Assembly: GCA_036867785.1 (NCBI GenBank)
Contig: CP145410.1
Coordinates: 1,364,001-1,428,000, forward strand
Direction of reading: 5' to 3'
Source: Plasmodiophora brassicae
Taxonomy: Eukaryota > Endomyxa: Phytomyxea > Phytomyxea > Plasmodiophorida
Length of the DNA stretch: 64,000 nt
The notes under the pieces were generated by a model, which was not told the DNA's origin, ran no database searches, and saw nothing but the letters and a program-made list of their open reading frames with translations. The translations under genes and the position numbers were made by a program. Positions 42,301 to 51,819 of the stretch are shown in pieces. How positions within the stretch are numbered: the first letter of the stretch is position 1; every line of letters begins with the position of its first letter.

Positions 42301-45259
42301 TGTGTGGACCTGACAGCATGGACGGGCGACGCAACAGCCTGTCGTCGCTCGTCCTGCAACCCGTTCAGGCGCTTCGGCGCGCGTCCGCCGCCGCCCTGAA
42401 CGCGGTCCAGCGGCGCCTGAGCGCGTCGTCGTCGCTGGTCGGCGACGCGCGCTGCTCGCCGCCGACGTCGCCGAAGCAGCAGTCGGTGACCGACGTGGGC
42501 AACAGCCGGGCGACGCGCGTCGTTGTGATCTCGGAGTCGACGACGGAGGACGCCAGCTCGACGGGCAGCCGGTCGGCGACGTCGGCGACGACGGCGACGA
42601 CGCCCGCGTGCCGATCGTGGCGACGCCTGCGGGCCGTGTACGCCGACCCGGTCCTGCACGTCGCCCTGCTGCGCCTGCTGCTGCGCCTCCTGCTCGACCG
42701 GAACGGCCTGGCGCTGAACCCGGCCGTCGCGACGCGGACGCGGCGGCCGGGGGCGTCGGGCGACATCCCGTACGCGGTCGTCCTGCACCTGAACCACCCG
42801 ACGAACAGGGTCGTCGCCGCCCGCCTGGTCGATGCCGAGGACCAGGGCGACGCGCCCACCCGACGCCTCGCACGCCTGCTCGTGCATCGCGACCCGCCGA
42901 CGATCGTCGCGTCGCAGGGCGCCCGGCGCGCCAAGGGCCGCTTCGGCACGCTCTACGATTGCACCCCGCGCCTAGACGCCGGCGCCGACCAGGCCCTCGT
43001 CGTGAAGCGGGTCGACCTGCCGGGCCCGGACGACGAGTACGACCCGCTGGCCGATGTCCTCGCCGAGGTGTCCTGCCTGGACGCGTTCCGGCACGCGCCC
43101 GGCGTCGTCGACCTGGTCGACTACGGCGTCGGCCCGTCCGGGTACGCCCTCGTCCTGCGCGCCTACCCGTTCAGCCTGCGACAATGGCGCCTGCGACACG
43201 ACGCCGTCATCCGCGCCGACCTCGCCAGGAGCGGGGCCGCCGGGTTCTGGTTCCGCGACCTGCTCGACGTGTTCGCCGCCGTCGTCGACGCCGTCGGCGA
43301 GGTGCACGACGGCGCCTGCGTGCACTTCGACCTGAAGTGCGACAACGTCCTGATCGGGGACGACGGGCGCCCGTTCGACGTCGTCCTGGCCGACTTTGGC
43401 GAGTCCGTCCAGTGGGACGCGACGCTCGGCGAGGCGCCCGGGTCGACGGTGGTCGGGCGCGGCACCGAGAACAACCAGAGCCCCGAGATGCTGCGCCTGA
43501 ACTCGGCGGCGGCCGCCCGGCGCCCCTCGGTGGACCCGGCGACGTCCAAGTCGGACATCTGGTCGCTGGGCTGCCTCCTGTTCGAGCTGCTGACCGGCGC
43601 GTACCTGTTCGAGAACAGGGCCGGCCGCCCCATCTTCTTCCAGGTCTGCGACCCGTCGCAGGCGGTCGTCCCCGGCGACAGGCACGACCTGCTGGTCGCC
43701 CTGTTCGGCGGCGCCCTTGCCGGCCGTCTCGAGCGCCTGCTGACACGGATCCTTGTCCGCGACGAACGCGACCGCCCTGGCATCCATGCGGTCGGGCGCA
43801 TCCTCGACCGGTTCCGTGCCGAGGTTCGTCACGATCCCCCGGGCGTACCGTCACGACCGCGACGCGCGCCCGTCCAGCGGCTGCGATGCCTGCCCGCTGG
43901 GCGTCGTCGGCGAGCGCCGTCCGTGTCGGTGCACGCGAACGACCCGCGCGTACAGCCGTCCCTGGTGCCACCGGCGGCGGCCCCAGGGCGACAAGCGGGC
44001 GCGGTCAGGGCAGCGTCCGGGGACGCCGGCGACGGCCGCCTGGCAACGATCTTCGATTGCGTTCGGGAGGGGCACCCGGATCGGGCGCCGGGTCTGGCGA
44101 CGCCGGCGGTCGTGCGCATCACGCCGAACGTCCTGATCGTGGCCGATGCCGACCTGACGGCTCGGCACCTGCCCGGGCTCGCCCACCTGCGTCACGACCG
44201 CATCGTGCACTGCGGGTCGCGAACGTCAGCGACCCGCCCGGTGGGCGACGGCCCGTTCGTCGTCATTGGCGGCGCTTACGCCGGGCGCTTGCACGCCATG
44301 GCAACGGGGGATCGCAGGCTGACGTCGCTGGTGAGGTGGATCGAGGCGTCGGTGATGCCCGTGTGCAGGGAGGTCATCGTGGGCGACGTCGCCGCCGGGC
44401 AACGTGTCGTCCTGTGCGGCGGCGACTGCGTCTCGCCCGTCGTCGTCGCCGTCGTCTTCCTGGTGTCGACCTATCGCGTCACGCTGATCGAGGCGCTGCA
44501 GATCGTGTCCAGGAAGCGGTGCATGGCCGGGCAGGTGCTCAACCCGTCCATCATGCGGGCGCTGTCGTCGTGGAGCGCCGCCTACCGACCCGGACGATGC
44601 GTCCGGCCACCGCCTGGCGCGATCGCCTACGCCTGCGTCTGCTCGTCGGTCGTCGTCGTCCTGGACGCCGCGTTTGTGATACCGTCGCCTCCTTGCGACT
44701 GCCAGGTGGTGGCCGCCTGCCGTGATTGCCAAGCGCTGGACCCTAACGGATCGTGTGTGTATGTGTGTCCAGGAGGCCGATGATATCGATTGCCCTGGCG
44801 TGTCGTGCCGGGCCGCCCGGCAACGTACGGGCAACGTGTACGGCAGCGATTTCGGCTTCGTGCGATGGGCGCGGGTGGCTGGGCGCGCCCTCGACCTGCA
44901 ACGCTGCCGCGTCGGTTGCCTGGTCCCGTACGTCCCTGTTGATCGACCGGCGCCCCTGTACTGCTGACTGTGTCCTTCGTCGTTGCTCGTGCAGGTCCGG
45001 GCGGAGTCGGCCGAGTGGAACGCGCCGCCAGCACTGGGCGAACTTCGCCTGTGGAGCGTGCCGATACGTCGTCGTCGCGGTGGCCGGGTCCGGTCCTGGG
45101 AGGCCCCATCTGGCCACGTTACAGCACGAGAGCATCGCTGTCGTCAGCAACATCCCGGCCCATGCTGACCTGCGCCCATCGACCAAGTTCCTGGCGTTCG
45201 ACGATCCAGACGATGCCGCCTCCGACCGGGACAGGCACCGTCGTACCACGCCGCGGTGA
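39372..45259 (+). CDS. Giant protein kinase fused to a degenerate dual-specificity phosphatase-like domain
   Basis: About 1,900 residues. Residues 1-500 are unrecognised; 500-880 are helical, armadillo/HEAT-like; 880-1080 are Ser-rich and disordered. The kinase domain (about 1185-1490) has GRFGTLYDC, ALVVKRVD (lysine), VHFDLKCDNVLI (catalytic Asp and Asn present, HRD arginine replaced by Phe), LADFGES, SPEM for APE and DIWSLGCLLFELLTGAY. The DSP-like domain at about 1545-1740 starts ITPNVLIVADADLTARHLPG; its P-loop reads LCGGDCVSP instead of HCxxxxxR, so the arginine is missing, then TLIEALQIVSRKR and LNPSIMRALSSW. Two short introns, 44706-44772 and 44958-44994, best explain the Cys-rich tail (YACVC, DCPGVSC, CRVGC, FACGACRY), somewhat like the zinc tail of DUSP12. 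Without them the frame stops at 44783. Probably an active kinase with a pseudophosphatase module. Confidence 0.78.
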
Positions 45260-45365
45260 CCGACCATGTAATTGCATAAACGCGGAGGGACCCTACCTAG
45301 ACGCTGACAAGGCGTGCACGACGACGACCCTCGTTCAGGGGCGGGCACAGGAGCGCCCTCTAGGT

Positions 45366-46790
45366 TTATGGAAGGGCACTGGTTCGGGAGCCCGTTCCCC
45401 TGTCGGGCGGCGGCGGCGGCGGCACCAGTCGCATCTTGTGGTCGGGGTTCGTCGTGCAATGTATGGTGGCCATCAGGCGCCACGCCAGGCGTTCGATACA
45501 GTCGACGGCCTCGTCGATGTTGCCCGGCGTCACGGTCAGCGATGTCGGGCGGCCGGCGGCCACGCCGGACACTTCCGCGCCGAACATGTCGACAATGGCC
45601 TGCAACTTCTCGATCGCCTGCGCCATTGTTCGCTCCACGTCCTGCGCGCTGTGCTCCAGGTCGGCCGTCTCCTGTTCGACACGCGCGACCCGCGCCTCCA
45701 ACGACGTCAGCGTCTGGGCCAGCCTGCCCGGGGGCTCCCGTTCGACATGGTCTCGCACGGGGACGTGCCCCTCGTCCATCGTCCCGTACGTGCCCATGTG
45801 GGACAGGTCGGCCCAGTCCTGCACGGCGCGGTGCTCGTGCTGGACGAAACGCTCGATGACCGCATTGATGTCGTCGAGGCCGACGCCGTCGACGATCTTC
45901 CTGATGGCGCCCTTGATCGAGCGAACCTGCCGTTCGCAGGCGATCCGGCAGGCGGCATCGCAGGCTATTGCCCAGCGGGCTCGTCTGTCAATCCCGGCCA
46001 GCACGGCGACGTTCCGATCGAACTCGTCGTCGGGTTGCCGGCCGGCCGCGATCCCGTCGTCTAGGTGCTGGCCCATGGCGGCGCTCGACAATTGCACCAG
46101 GTTGGTGATGGACCACCACTGGCGCTCGAACGCCAGCACCTGACGGTCGCTATCGGCGCGCATCCGCCGGTACAGGTCGTGCTGTCGCTCACGAGCGTCG
46201 CACCGTTCCTGACAGACGCGAACGGCGTTGGCCAGGTCGAGGCGTCGTTTCTGGAGCGATCGTTCCAGATCGGCAACGATGCAGTGGTCCGCTTCCGACC
46301 CGACGCGGTCGTGGTCGAGCTGGGCCCGAAGCTCCCGGTTGCGAATATCGATGGCGGCGAACAGCAGATGCTGGCGCTCGAGGCGCTGCTCAACGTGCCG
46401 AACCTGCATGTGGAACTGGCGGTCCAGCTCGGCGTAATCCTCGACCGGGACGACTAACGCCGTCCTGGCAGCGTCGATCTGCGCCTGCAGAGCCGCCGAC
46501 AGACGTCTCGCCTGGTCCACCTGCCTTCTCGTCCGGACGAGCGTCCGCCGTTTAACATCGGGGGCGTGCCCTGCGACGTCTCCATCATCGTCGCCAGGTG
46601 GGCGCGCGATGCAATCTGCCAGTGACTGTAGCCCTTGGCAATCGGCCAGAGCAGCCTTCTGGAACGAGGACAGCTGCTGGGCCAGGGACGTCACCGACGC
46701 CGAGAGCGGCCACAGCGGCACCGACCGATGCTCGAGCTGGCGAACACGCTGCTGTAGGCCGACGATACACCCATCGTCGTCAACCCCCAT
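45366..46790 (-). CDS. Outer dynein arm docking complex-like coiled coil (ODAD1/CCDC114/CCDC63 type)
   Basis: About 474 residues, coiled coil almost throughout, with the diagnostic segment IRKIVDGVGLDDINAVIERF followed by VQHEHRAVQDW, corresponding to the GI.D...LI..F...E..NF..F block of ODA1/CCDC63/CCDC114. Further family-like stretches are EDYAELDRQFHMQVRHVEQR and EQETADLEHSAQDVERTM. These proteins anchor outer dynein arms to axonemal doublets, so this supports motile cilia. Start taken at 46790 (MGVDDDG); the frame is open to 46823. The C-terminus is Pro-rich and 106 bp from the end of the kinase gene (convergent). The family's LNFxxNELN-like part is poorly kept, so a different coiled-coil family is possible. 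Confidence 0.6.
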   Translation of the reverse strand: MGVDDDGCIVGLQQRVRQLEHRSVPLWPLSASVTSLAQQLSSFQKAALADCQGLQSLADCIARPPGDDDGDVAGHAPDVKRRTLVRTRRQVDQARRLSAALQAQIDAARTALVVPVEDYAELDRQFHMQVRHVEQRLERQHLLFAAIDIRNRELRAQLDHDRVGSEADHCIVADLERSLQKRRLDLANAVRVCQERCDARERQHDLYRRMRADSDRQVLAFERQWWSITNLVQLSSAAMGQHLDDGIAAGRQPDDEFDRNVAVLAGIDRRARWAIACDAACRIACERQVRSIKGAIRKIVDGVGLDDINAVIERFVQHEHRAVQDWADLSHMGTYGTMDEGHVPVRDHVEREPPGRLAQTLTSLEARVARVEQETADLEHSAQDVERTMAQAIEKLQAIVDMFGAEVSGVAAGRPTSLTVTPGNIDEAVDCIERLAWRLMATIHCTTNPDHKMRLVPPPPPPDRGTGSRTSALP

Positions 46791-46921
46791 GTACAAGATT
46801 CGTCCTTGCCCGGCCGGACCCACGTTCGTACTCGCCCTTGGCCGGACTGGGAAAATCTGCCAAGGTAGTTACTGTTCCCAACGTGCTGTGCTGTCGTCAT
46901 TCAGTGATAGCGGGACTGGTT

Positions 46922-48946
46922 TTAATCGGATGGGATCTGTCCCGGTAAGACTCCCGCGTGGCCGTCGCTTAACGCAGGTGTCGGCGCCTGATCGCCTAGA
47001 GAAAGACGTTGTGCCCCGGGCGCCGGCAGGTGCAAGGATTCGACGCCTGCCCGCGGCGACATGCGTCGTGACCGCCGCGATTTCGACCCGTTCACCTTGA
47101 TGGAGTGCCTCGATCTGTTGGCAGCGGACGCCGGCTTCGTGCCGGTGCCGGACGTGACGCCGTTCGGCGCCTTCATCGACTGATGAACGGATTCGTACGA
47201 GCCGTGAACGACGGCGAGGAACATGTTGACGACGACCAGGGCGAGGAGGAACGCGAAGACGGCGAGCAGGACGGGGCCCAGCAGCCAGTTCTCCATACGG
47301 ACGTCGTCCGAGAACTCCATGCGGCTGACCGAGGCGCTGAACAGCGACAGGAACGAGGCGGAGATGGTGGCGAACTCGCCAATGTCCGTGCTGAACGCCA
47401 TCCAGAACGTCTGCGTGAACCCGGCCAGTATGATGAACGCCATGACGGCCAGGGCGGCCAGGTTCAGGCGCGCGCCCCGGACGGTCTGCTCCAGAACGCG
47501 CATCGACGGCGACAGCCGCTGGATGAAGACGAGCGATTTGCTCCAGGTCAGCAGGACGTTGACGCCGAGGACGTTGTGCATGACGTGGACCGTGTAGGCG
47601 TACCGCTGCCAGTCGACGTACGGGTCGGTGGCCAGCCGCCGCGACAGTTCGTCGGCGCACACCACCTGGATGACGCGGCCGGCCAGCGCGCCCAGGAACA
47701 ATGCAATGTTGGCGATGTCGACGAGGACCCAGGTCGAGCGCCAGACGCGCCAGCGCAGCATGCGCGCGTCCTGGAGCGCCACCCAGGCCATGTAGGCGAG
47801 GGCGATCAGGAAGGCGACCTCGACGCAGGCGATGGCCGTGTCGCCGGGCGTCCCTCCGTACAGGATCGGCTGGACGACCCGGAACTCGGCGTGCGGCCGG
47901 ATGGACCCGTCGGCGGGCGTGTCGATCGTCAGGGCGACGGCGCAGAGCAGGTTGACGGTCGGATTGTACAGGGCGAACCGCAGGCGCACCGACTGCGTCT
48001 GCATGTCGATCCAGGTGGCATCGCGCAGGGCGGCCAGCGTGCCGCGCGTCGCCGTCGCGTTGTTCGTCAGCAGGACCGCGTACCCGCCGGGCAGGGGCGG
48101 CGTCTCGGGCGTCAGCAGGTTCCGGTTGATGTCGCCCTGGAACGACATCGTCCGGTACAGGAACGCGTCGCGGACGCCCGGGTCGGGCGACGCCCCGAAC
48201 GGCAACATCGACACGGTCGACGAGTCCAGGCTGGTCGGCATGCACTGGCTGACCGCGAACGTCCCCTTGGCGCAGGGCGTCAGCTGCGCGCGAACCTGGT
48301 ACAGGAGGATCGCGCCGAGCAGGACGCTGCCCTCGTAGGCCAGGACGGGCTGGCCGCTGTCGGGCGTCAGGCTCGACGCCAGGGTCCCTTGCAGGAACGC
48401 CCAGGCGGCGTCGACGCTGGAGATCAGGTCGAACGCGATGCGCTGCGACCCGTCGGGCGCCCGGCGGGTCGTCGACGGCGCGAACCGCCCGCGAAGGAAC
48501 GCGGCCCACGACACGGGCACCGTCTGGTACGACCGGCTCCAGACGACGATCGAGAACAGGACGACGAAGGCGACGTACGGGCGGACGAGCCTCACCGTGG
48601 TCGGCGTCGGCGTGATGGTGGCCGTCGTCGTCGACGTCGGCGCCGCGTCGACGATGCTGGGCGTGGACAGCTGATCCCAGGTGCGCCTGGACAGGATCGA
48701 CCCGATGAACGACTCCTTGCGGGACGACGACGCCGGCGCCGACAGGTGCCTGCTGCGCCGGCTCGTCTCGGGCGCGTTCACCGTGCTCTGCCGGTTCAGC
48801 ACCTTTGTCATGTTCAGCAGCGGCATGGCCAGCTTGGGCGTCGGCGACGACGGCCCCGGGTCGCCATCGCGACGACCGGCGGGGCGCGAGGCCGGCCCGC
48901 GCGACGAATGTTCGCCATCGTTGTCCCCGGGCGCCCCGCCGCTCAT
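46922..48946 (-). CDS. Polycystin-2/TRPP-like cation channel, paralogue 1
   Basis: About 674 residues from MSGGAPGD. After a disordered N-terminus there is TM1 (VAFVVLFSIVVWSRS) and a large extracellular loop of about 250 residues, as in polycystins. A TM bundle follows: VEVAFLIALAYMAWVALQD, VLVDIANIALFLGALAG, LNLAALAVMAFIILAGF, the pore-like segment EFATISASFLSLFSASVS and the last helix LLAVFAFLLALVVVNMFLAV. The tail is Ser/Arg-rich. Fits the PKD_channel family of ciliary or plasma-membrane non-selective cation channels. The frame is open upstream to a Met at 49000, which would overlap the start of the divergent paralogue, so 48946 is preferred. Single exon as read. Confidence 0.82.
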   Translation of the reverse strand: MSGGAPGDNDGEHSSRGPASRPAGRRDGDPGPSSPTPKLAMPLLNMTKVLNRQSTVNAPETSRRSRHLSAPASSSRKESFIGSILSRRTWDQLSTPSIVDAAPTSTTTATITPTPTTVRLVRPYVAFVVLFSIVVWSRSYQTVPVSWAAFLRGRFAPSTTRRAPDGSQRIAFDLISSVDAAWAFLQGTLASSLTPDSGQPVLAYEGSVLLGAILLYQVRAQLTPCAKGTFAVSQCMPTSLDSSTVSMLPFGASPDPGVRDAFLYRTMSFQGDINRNLLTPETPPLPGGYAVLLTNNATATRGTLAALRDATWIDMQTQSVRLRFALYNPTVNLLCAVALTIDTPADGSIRPHAEFRVVQPILYGGTPGDTAIACVEVAFLIALAYMAWVALQDARMLRWRVWRSTWVLVDIANIALFLGALAGRVIQVVCADELSRRLATDPYVDWQRYAYTVHVMHNVLGVNVLLTWSKSLVFIQRLSPSMRVLEQTVRGARLNLAALAVMAFIILAGFTQTFWMAFSTDIGEFATISASFLSLFSASVSRMEFSDDVRMENWLLGPVLLAVFAFLLALVVVNMFLAVVHGSYESVHQSMKAPNGVTSGTGTKPASAANRSRHSIKVNGSKSRRSRRMSPRAGVESLHLPAPGAQRLSLGDQAPTPALSDGHAGVLPGQIPSD

Positions 48947-48998
48947 TACCGTCTGTGACTCGCCACTTTCGCCCTCTCCAGCAGCATCATCGCCGACC

Positions 48999-50889
48999 AT
49001 GGCGACTCCACCGACGCCCCGGGTCGTCGACGCGGTGGTTCGTCGTGGATCAGGTCGGGCGGGCGCGCGCCTGCCTGAACCGGAGGGGGACGGTGCTGAC
49101 GGCGCGCGTCGCCCTTTGCCACAGTGTCGGGCGTGCCGACGCCACGAAGCGCGCGGCAACGCGCCCGGGACCAGCGCGCCCGCCTGCTCGAGTTCATCCG
49201 GTTCGCCGTCTTCGCCGTCGTGTTCGGCGCCGCCGTCTACGGGCGCGCCAACCCATCCTGTACGCGCCACCTGGTTGTCGTACGTCGCCGCTCGCTGACA
49301 TTGCCGCCCCCAGCGACGTTCGACTGGACGTCGTTCCTTCGCGACCGGTTCGCCGGGTCGGCGGCGCTGTCGGCCGCGTCGCTGGACCGGGTGTCGTCTG
49401 TGGAGCAGTTCTGGGCGTACCTGAACAGGACGTTCGTGCCGTCGCTGGTGCCGGACGTGCTGGCCGGCCGCCCGATCGGCTACGAAGGATCGTACCTGCT
49501 GGGCGTCGTTCGCCTGCGCCAGATGCGGGTGGCGCCCGTGCCGTGCTCGCCGACGAACAACATGCTGGACGCCATGGCCGTCTGCTTCCCGAGCGCGTTC
49601 TCCTCGGCGACCATGCACACGTTGCCGTTCGGCGGGCCGTCCGGCGCCATGTTCGAGTGGGGGTCGAACGACGACCCGCCCATCAACGCGTGGCTGATCG
49701 CGCCGAACCCCGACTACGAGCACGGCGCGTACGCCGTCGACCTGGTCGGCGCGCTCGCCGCCGACCAGGCCACCGTGCGTCGCCTGCGGGACAACGGCTT
49801 CGTCGACGTGTTCACGCGCGCCATCCTGGTCGAGTTCGCCGTCTACAACGTCGCCGTCGACCGTCTGTGTGCGGTGCGGATCGAGTTCCAGATGCCGGCC
49901 GTCGGGGGCGTCACGCCCAGGATGGCGTTGCGCGTCGTGAACGCGTTCCCATACGCGACCACGCCCGGCATCGTCGTCGGCATCGCCGAAGGCCTATTCC
50001 TGATCGCGTACGCCAACATGTTCGTCAGCATCGTCTATCGGGCACGTCACCTGCGCGGGCGGTTCCTGTCGTCCGTGTCCGATCTGGTCGACGCCGCCAA
50101 CATGGTCCTGTTCGCCGTCCTGATCGCCCTGCGTGCCGTCGTCATCGTGGCGTCCGCCAGGCTGCTGGCGCTGACCGCCCCGGCCGCGTACACGAACTGG
50201 CAGAACCTGGCGTACACGCACACGGTGGTCGTCAACGTCGCGTCCTGCTGCGTGCTGTTCACCTGCCTGCACGTGCTCAAGTACCTGTCGAGGCTGTCCG
50301 ACTCGCTGCGATCCGTCAAGCGCGTGTTCGCCGAGTCGAGCGCCAACCTGTTCGCCTTCCTCCTCGTCTTCATCATCGTGTTCTTCGGCTTCGTCCAGGC
50401 GTTCTTCATGGCGTTCCAGGGCGACATTGTCGCGTTCCGGTCCATCTGGCAGACGTTCCTGACGCTGTTCGGGTCGCTGTCGCCCCGCGAACGATTCGAC
50501 TACGACTCCGTCGTGCAATCCAACTGTGAGCAAGGGGGCGACCGATATCGAACGTGGCCGCCCACTAACACGTTGCGTCAGACCTGCTGGGCCCCGCGCT
50601 CGTGTTCTGCTTCGTCATCCTGATCGACCTGCTGCTGGGCCACGTGTTCCTGGCGATCGTGCACAGCTCGTACACGCAGCAGCACCTGCTCCAGAAGGAC
50701 CTGGACTTCCAGAAGACCGTCCTGGACACGCTGAACGGGGGCGGGTCGCCCGCCGCGATGCGCAGGCTGACGCTGGCCCAGCGCGTCCGCCGAATGCTCG
50801 ACCTGCTGATGCGGCCCGCGTCCGTCAGTCAGGTGGACCGAGCACCTGCGCCCCCTGCTGCCGCCGCGCCAACAGCGGCGCCATCGTGA
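48999..50889 (+). CDS. Polycystin-2/TRPP-like cation channel, paralogue 2
   Basis: Head-to-head sister of the gene at 46922-48946. Spliced start MATPPTPRVVDAVVRRG from exon 48999-49053; intron 49054-49124; then SGVPTPRSARQR, TM1 (FIRFAVFAVVFGAAVYG), the polycystin loop (PIGYEGSYLLGVVRLRQMRV, as IGYEG/AYEGSVLLGAILL in the sister), TM helices (IAEGLFLIAYANMFVSIVY, VDAANMVLFAVLIALRAVV, LFAFLLVFIIVFFGF), pore-like FRSIWQTFLTLFGSLS, an intron at 50526-50581 and the final helix LVFCFVILIDLLLGHVFLAIV. The C-terminal coil (LQKDLDFQKTVLDTLNGGG) may drive assembly. Together with its sister it could form a heteromeric channel. Confidence 0.82.
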
Positions 50890-50929
50890 TCGGAGCACCA
50901 CACCAATGTACACGTGCCGCTGTTCATTA

Positions 50930-51508
50930 CTACCCGCAGATCGCTTGCTGGGTGGCGTCCACCTTGTTGCCGCTGCTGTTGGAAGATTCGACCTTGAGCT
51001 GGAGGGCGTCTATCGTGCACTGCAGGTCGTCCTGTTTCGTGCGGCAGTGCCGATGCGCCTTCATCAGGCGGTGCAACTGCTGGCGGGTCCTGTCCAGCGC
51101 CAGCTCGATCAGGCCGATCGTGTCGCGAGCGGTGGCCTCCTGTAGAGCGAGCTCCCGCCGCAGCTGGGCGTTCTCGACCATCAGCTCGAGGGTTGGCGTC
51201 GGCGCGCGTACCTCGGGCGCGACCGGGGCCGCATCGGGCCTGTGAAGGTACGCTGCGCGCGCGCCCTGCACTTCGCGGCACAAGCCGTCAATGGTCGCCG
51301 CCTGCGCCTTGCACAGGTGGCGAAGCGCGGCGCTGTCATCGTCGGCGGCGCCGGTCTGCGTCGCCGCGTGCACGGGGCCCTGCCCCATCAGAACGCATCG
51401 CACACGTTCGATCTCGCGCACCAGCCGGGATCGCAGGCCCCGAATGTCCCGCTCGACCCGGGCGACCCTGTCTGGTATCAGCGCCGCTCCCGTCATCACC
51501 ACCGCCAT
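50930..51508 (-). CDS. Small coiled-coil protein, unknown
   Basis: 192 residues, single exon, charged and Cys-containing helices: RVARVERDIRGLRSRLVREI, LRHLCKAQAATIDGLCREVQ and a C-terminal coil with LELMVENAQLRRELALQEA. No family is recognised. Its stop is 40 bp from the stop of the convergent channel gene. The consistent heptads over most of the length argue that this is the coding strand. Confidence 0.55.
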   Translation of the reverse strand: MAVVMTGAALIPDRVARVERDIRGLRSRLVREIERVRCVLMGQGPVHAATQTGAADDDSAALRHLCKAQAATIDGLCREVQGARAAYLHRPDAAPVAPEVRAPTPTLELMVENAQLRRELALQEATARDTIGLIELALDRTRQQLHRLMKAHRHCRTKQDDLQCTIDALQLKVESSNSSGNKVDATQQAICG

Positions 51509-51819
51509 GCGGCCCAGCGCAAGGACTGGCCGCCCATCATGACTGGCGCGCCCCGATCATGCAAGTCGGCGCGTTACAGAGGGCGGCTGCTGTCACCAGG
51601 CAGACGTACAGTGCTCAGCCAGTGCATGCCGACCGAAACGTGCCACATGCTCGGGGCAGAGCGGACCGTGGGATCAGTGAGCAGCGAGCAACGATCGAGA
51701 ACGTCGGGTTCCCCTCCCGGTCCAGATTGTTCTGGAACATGAGGGCGTCCCATCACGGGTCCGCATGGCAGGCACTGCATCATTCTCCAGCGAGCGACCT
51801 AAGGAAGAGCGCGTCTGTT
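51509..51819. other. Divergent promoter region, coiled-coil gene and chitinase
   Basis: 311 bp between two divergent starts. Only motif-free short open frames are present. Confidence 0.45.

Noticed and set aside
40205-42887. Long open frames on both strands inside the kinase gene
   Set aside because: Arg/Pro/Ala-rich shadows of the kinase gene's own frame.
47105-48958. 617-codon plus-strand open frame
   Set aside because: Antisense shadow of polycystin-like paralogue 1, whose TM pattern is clear on the minus strand.
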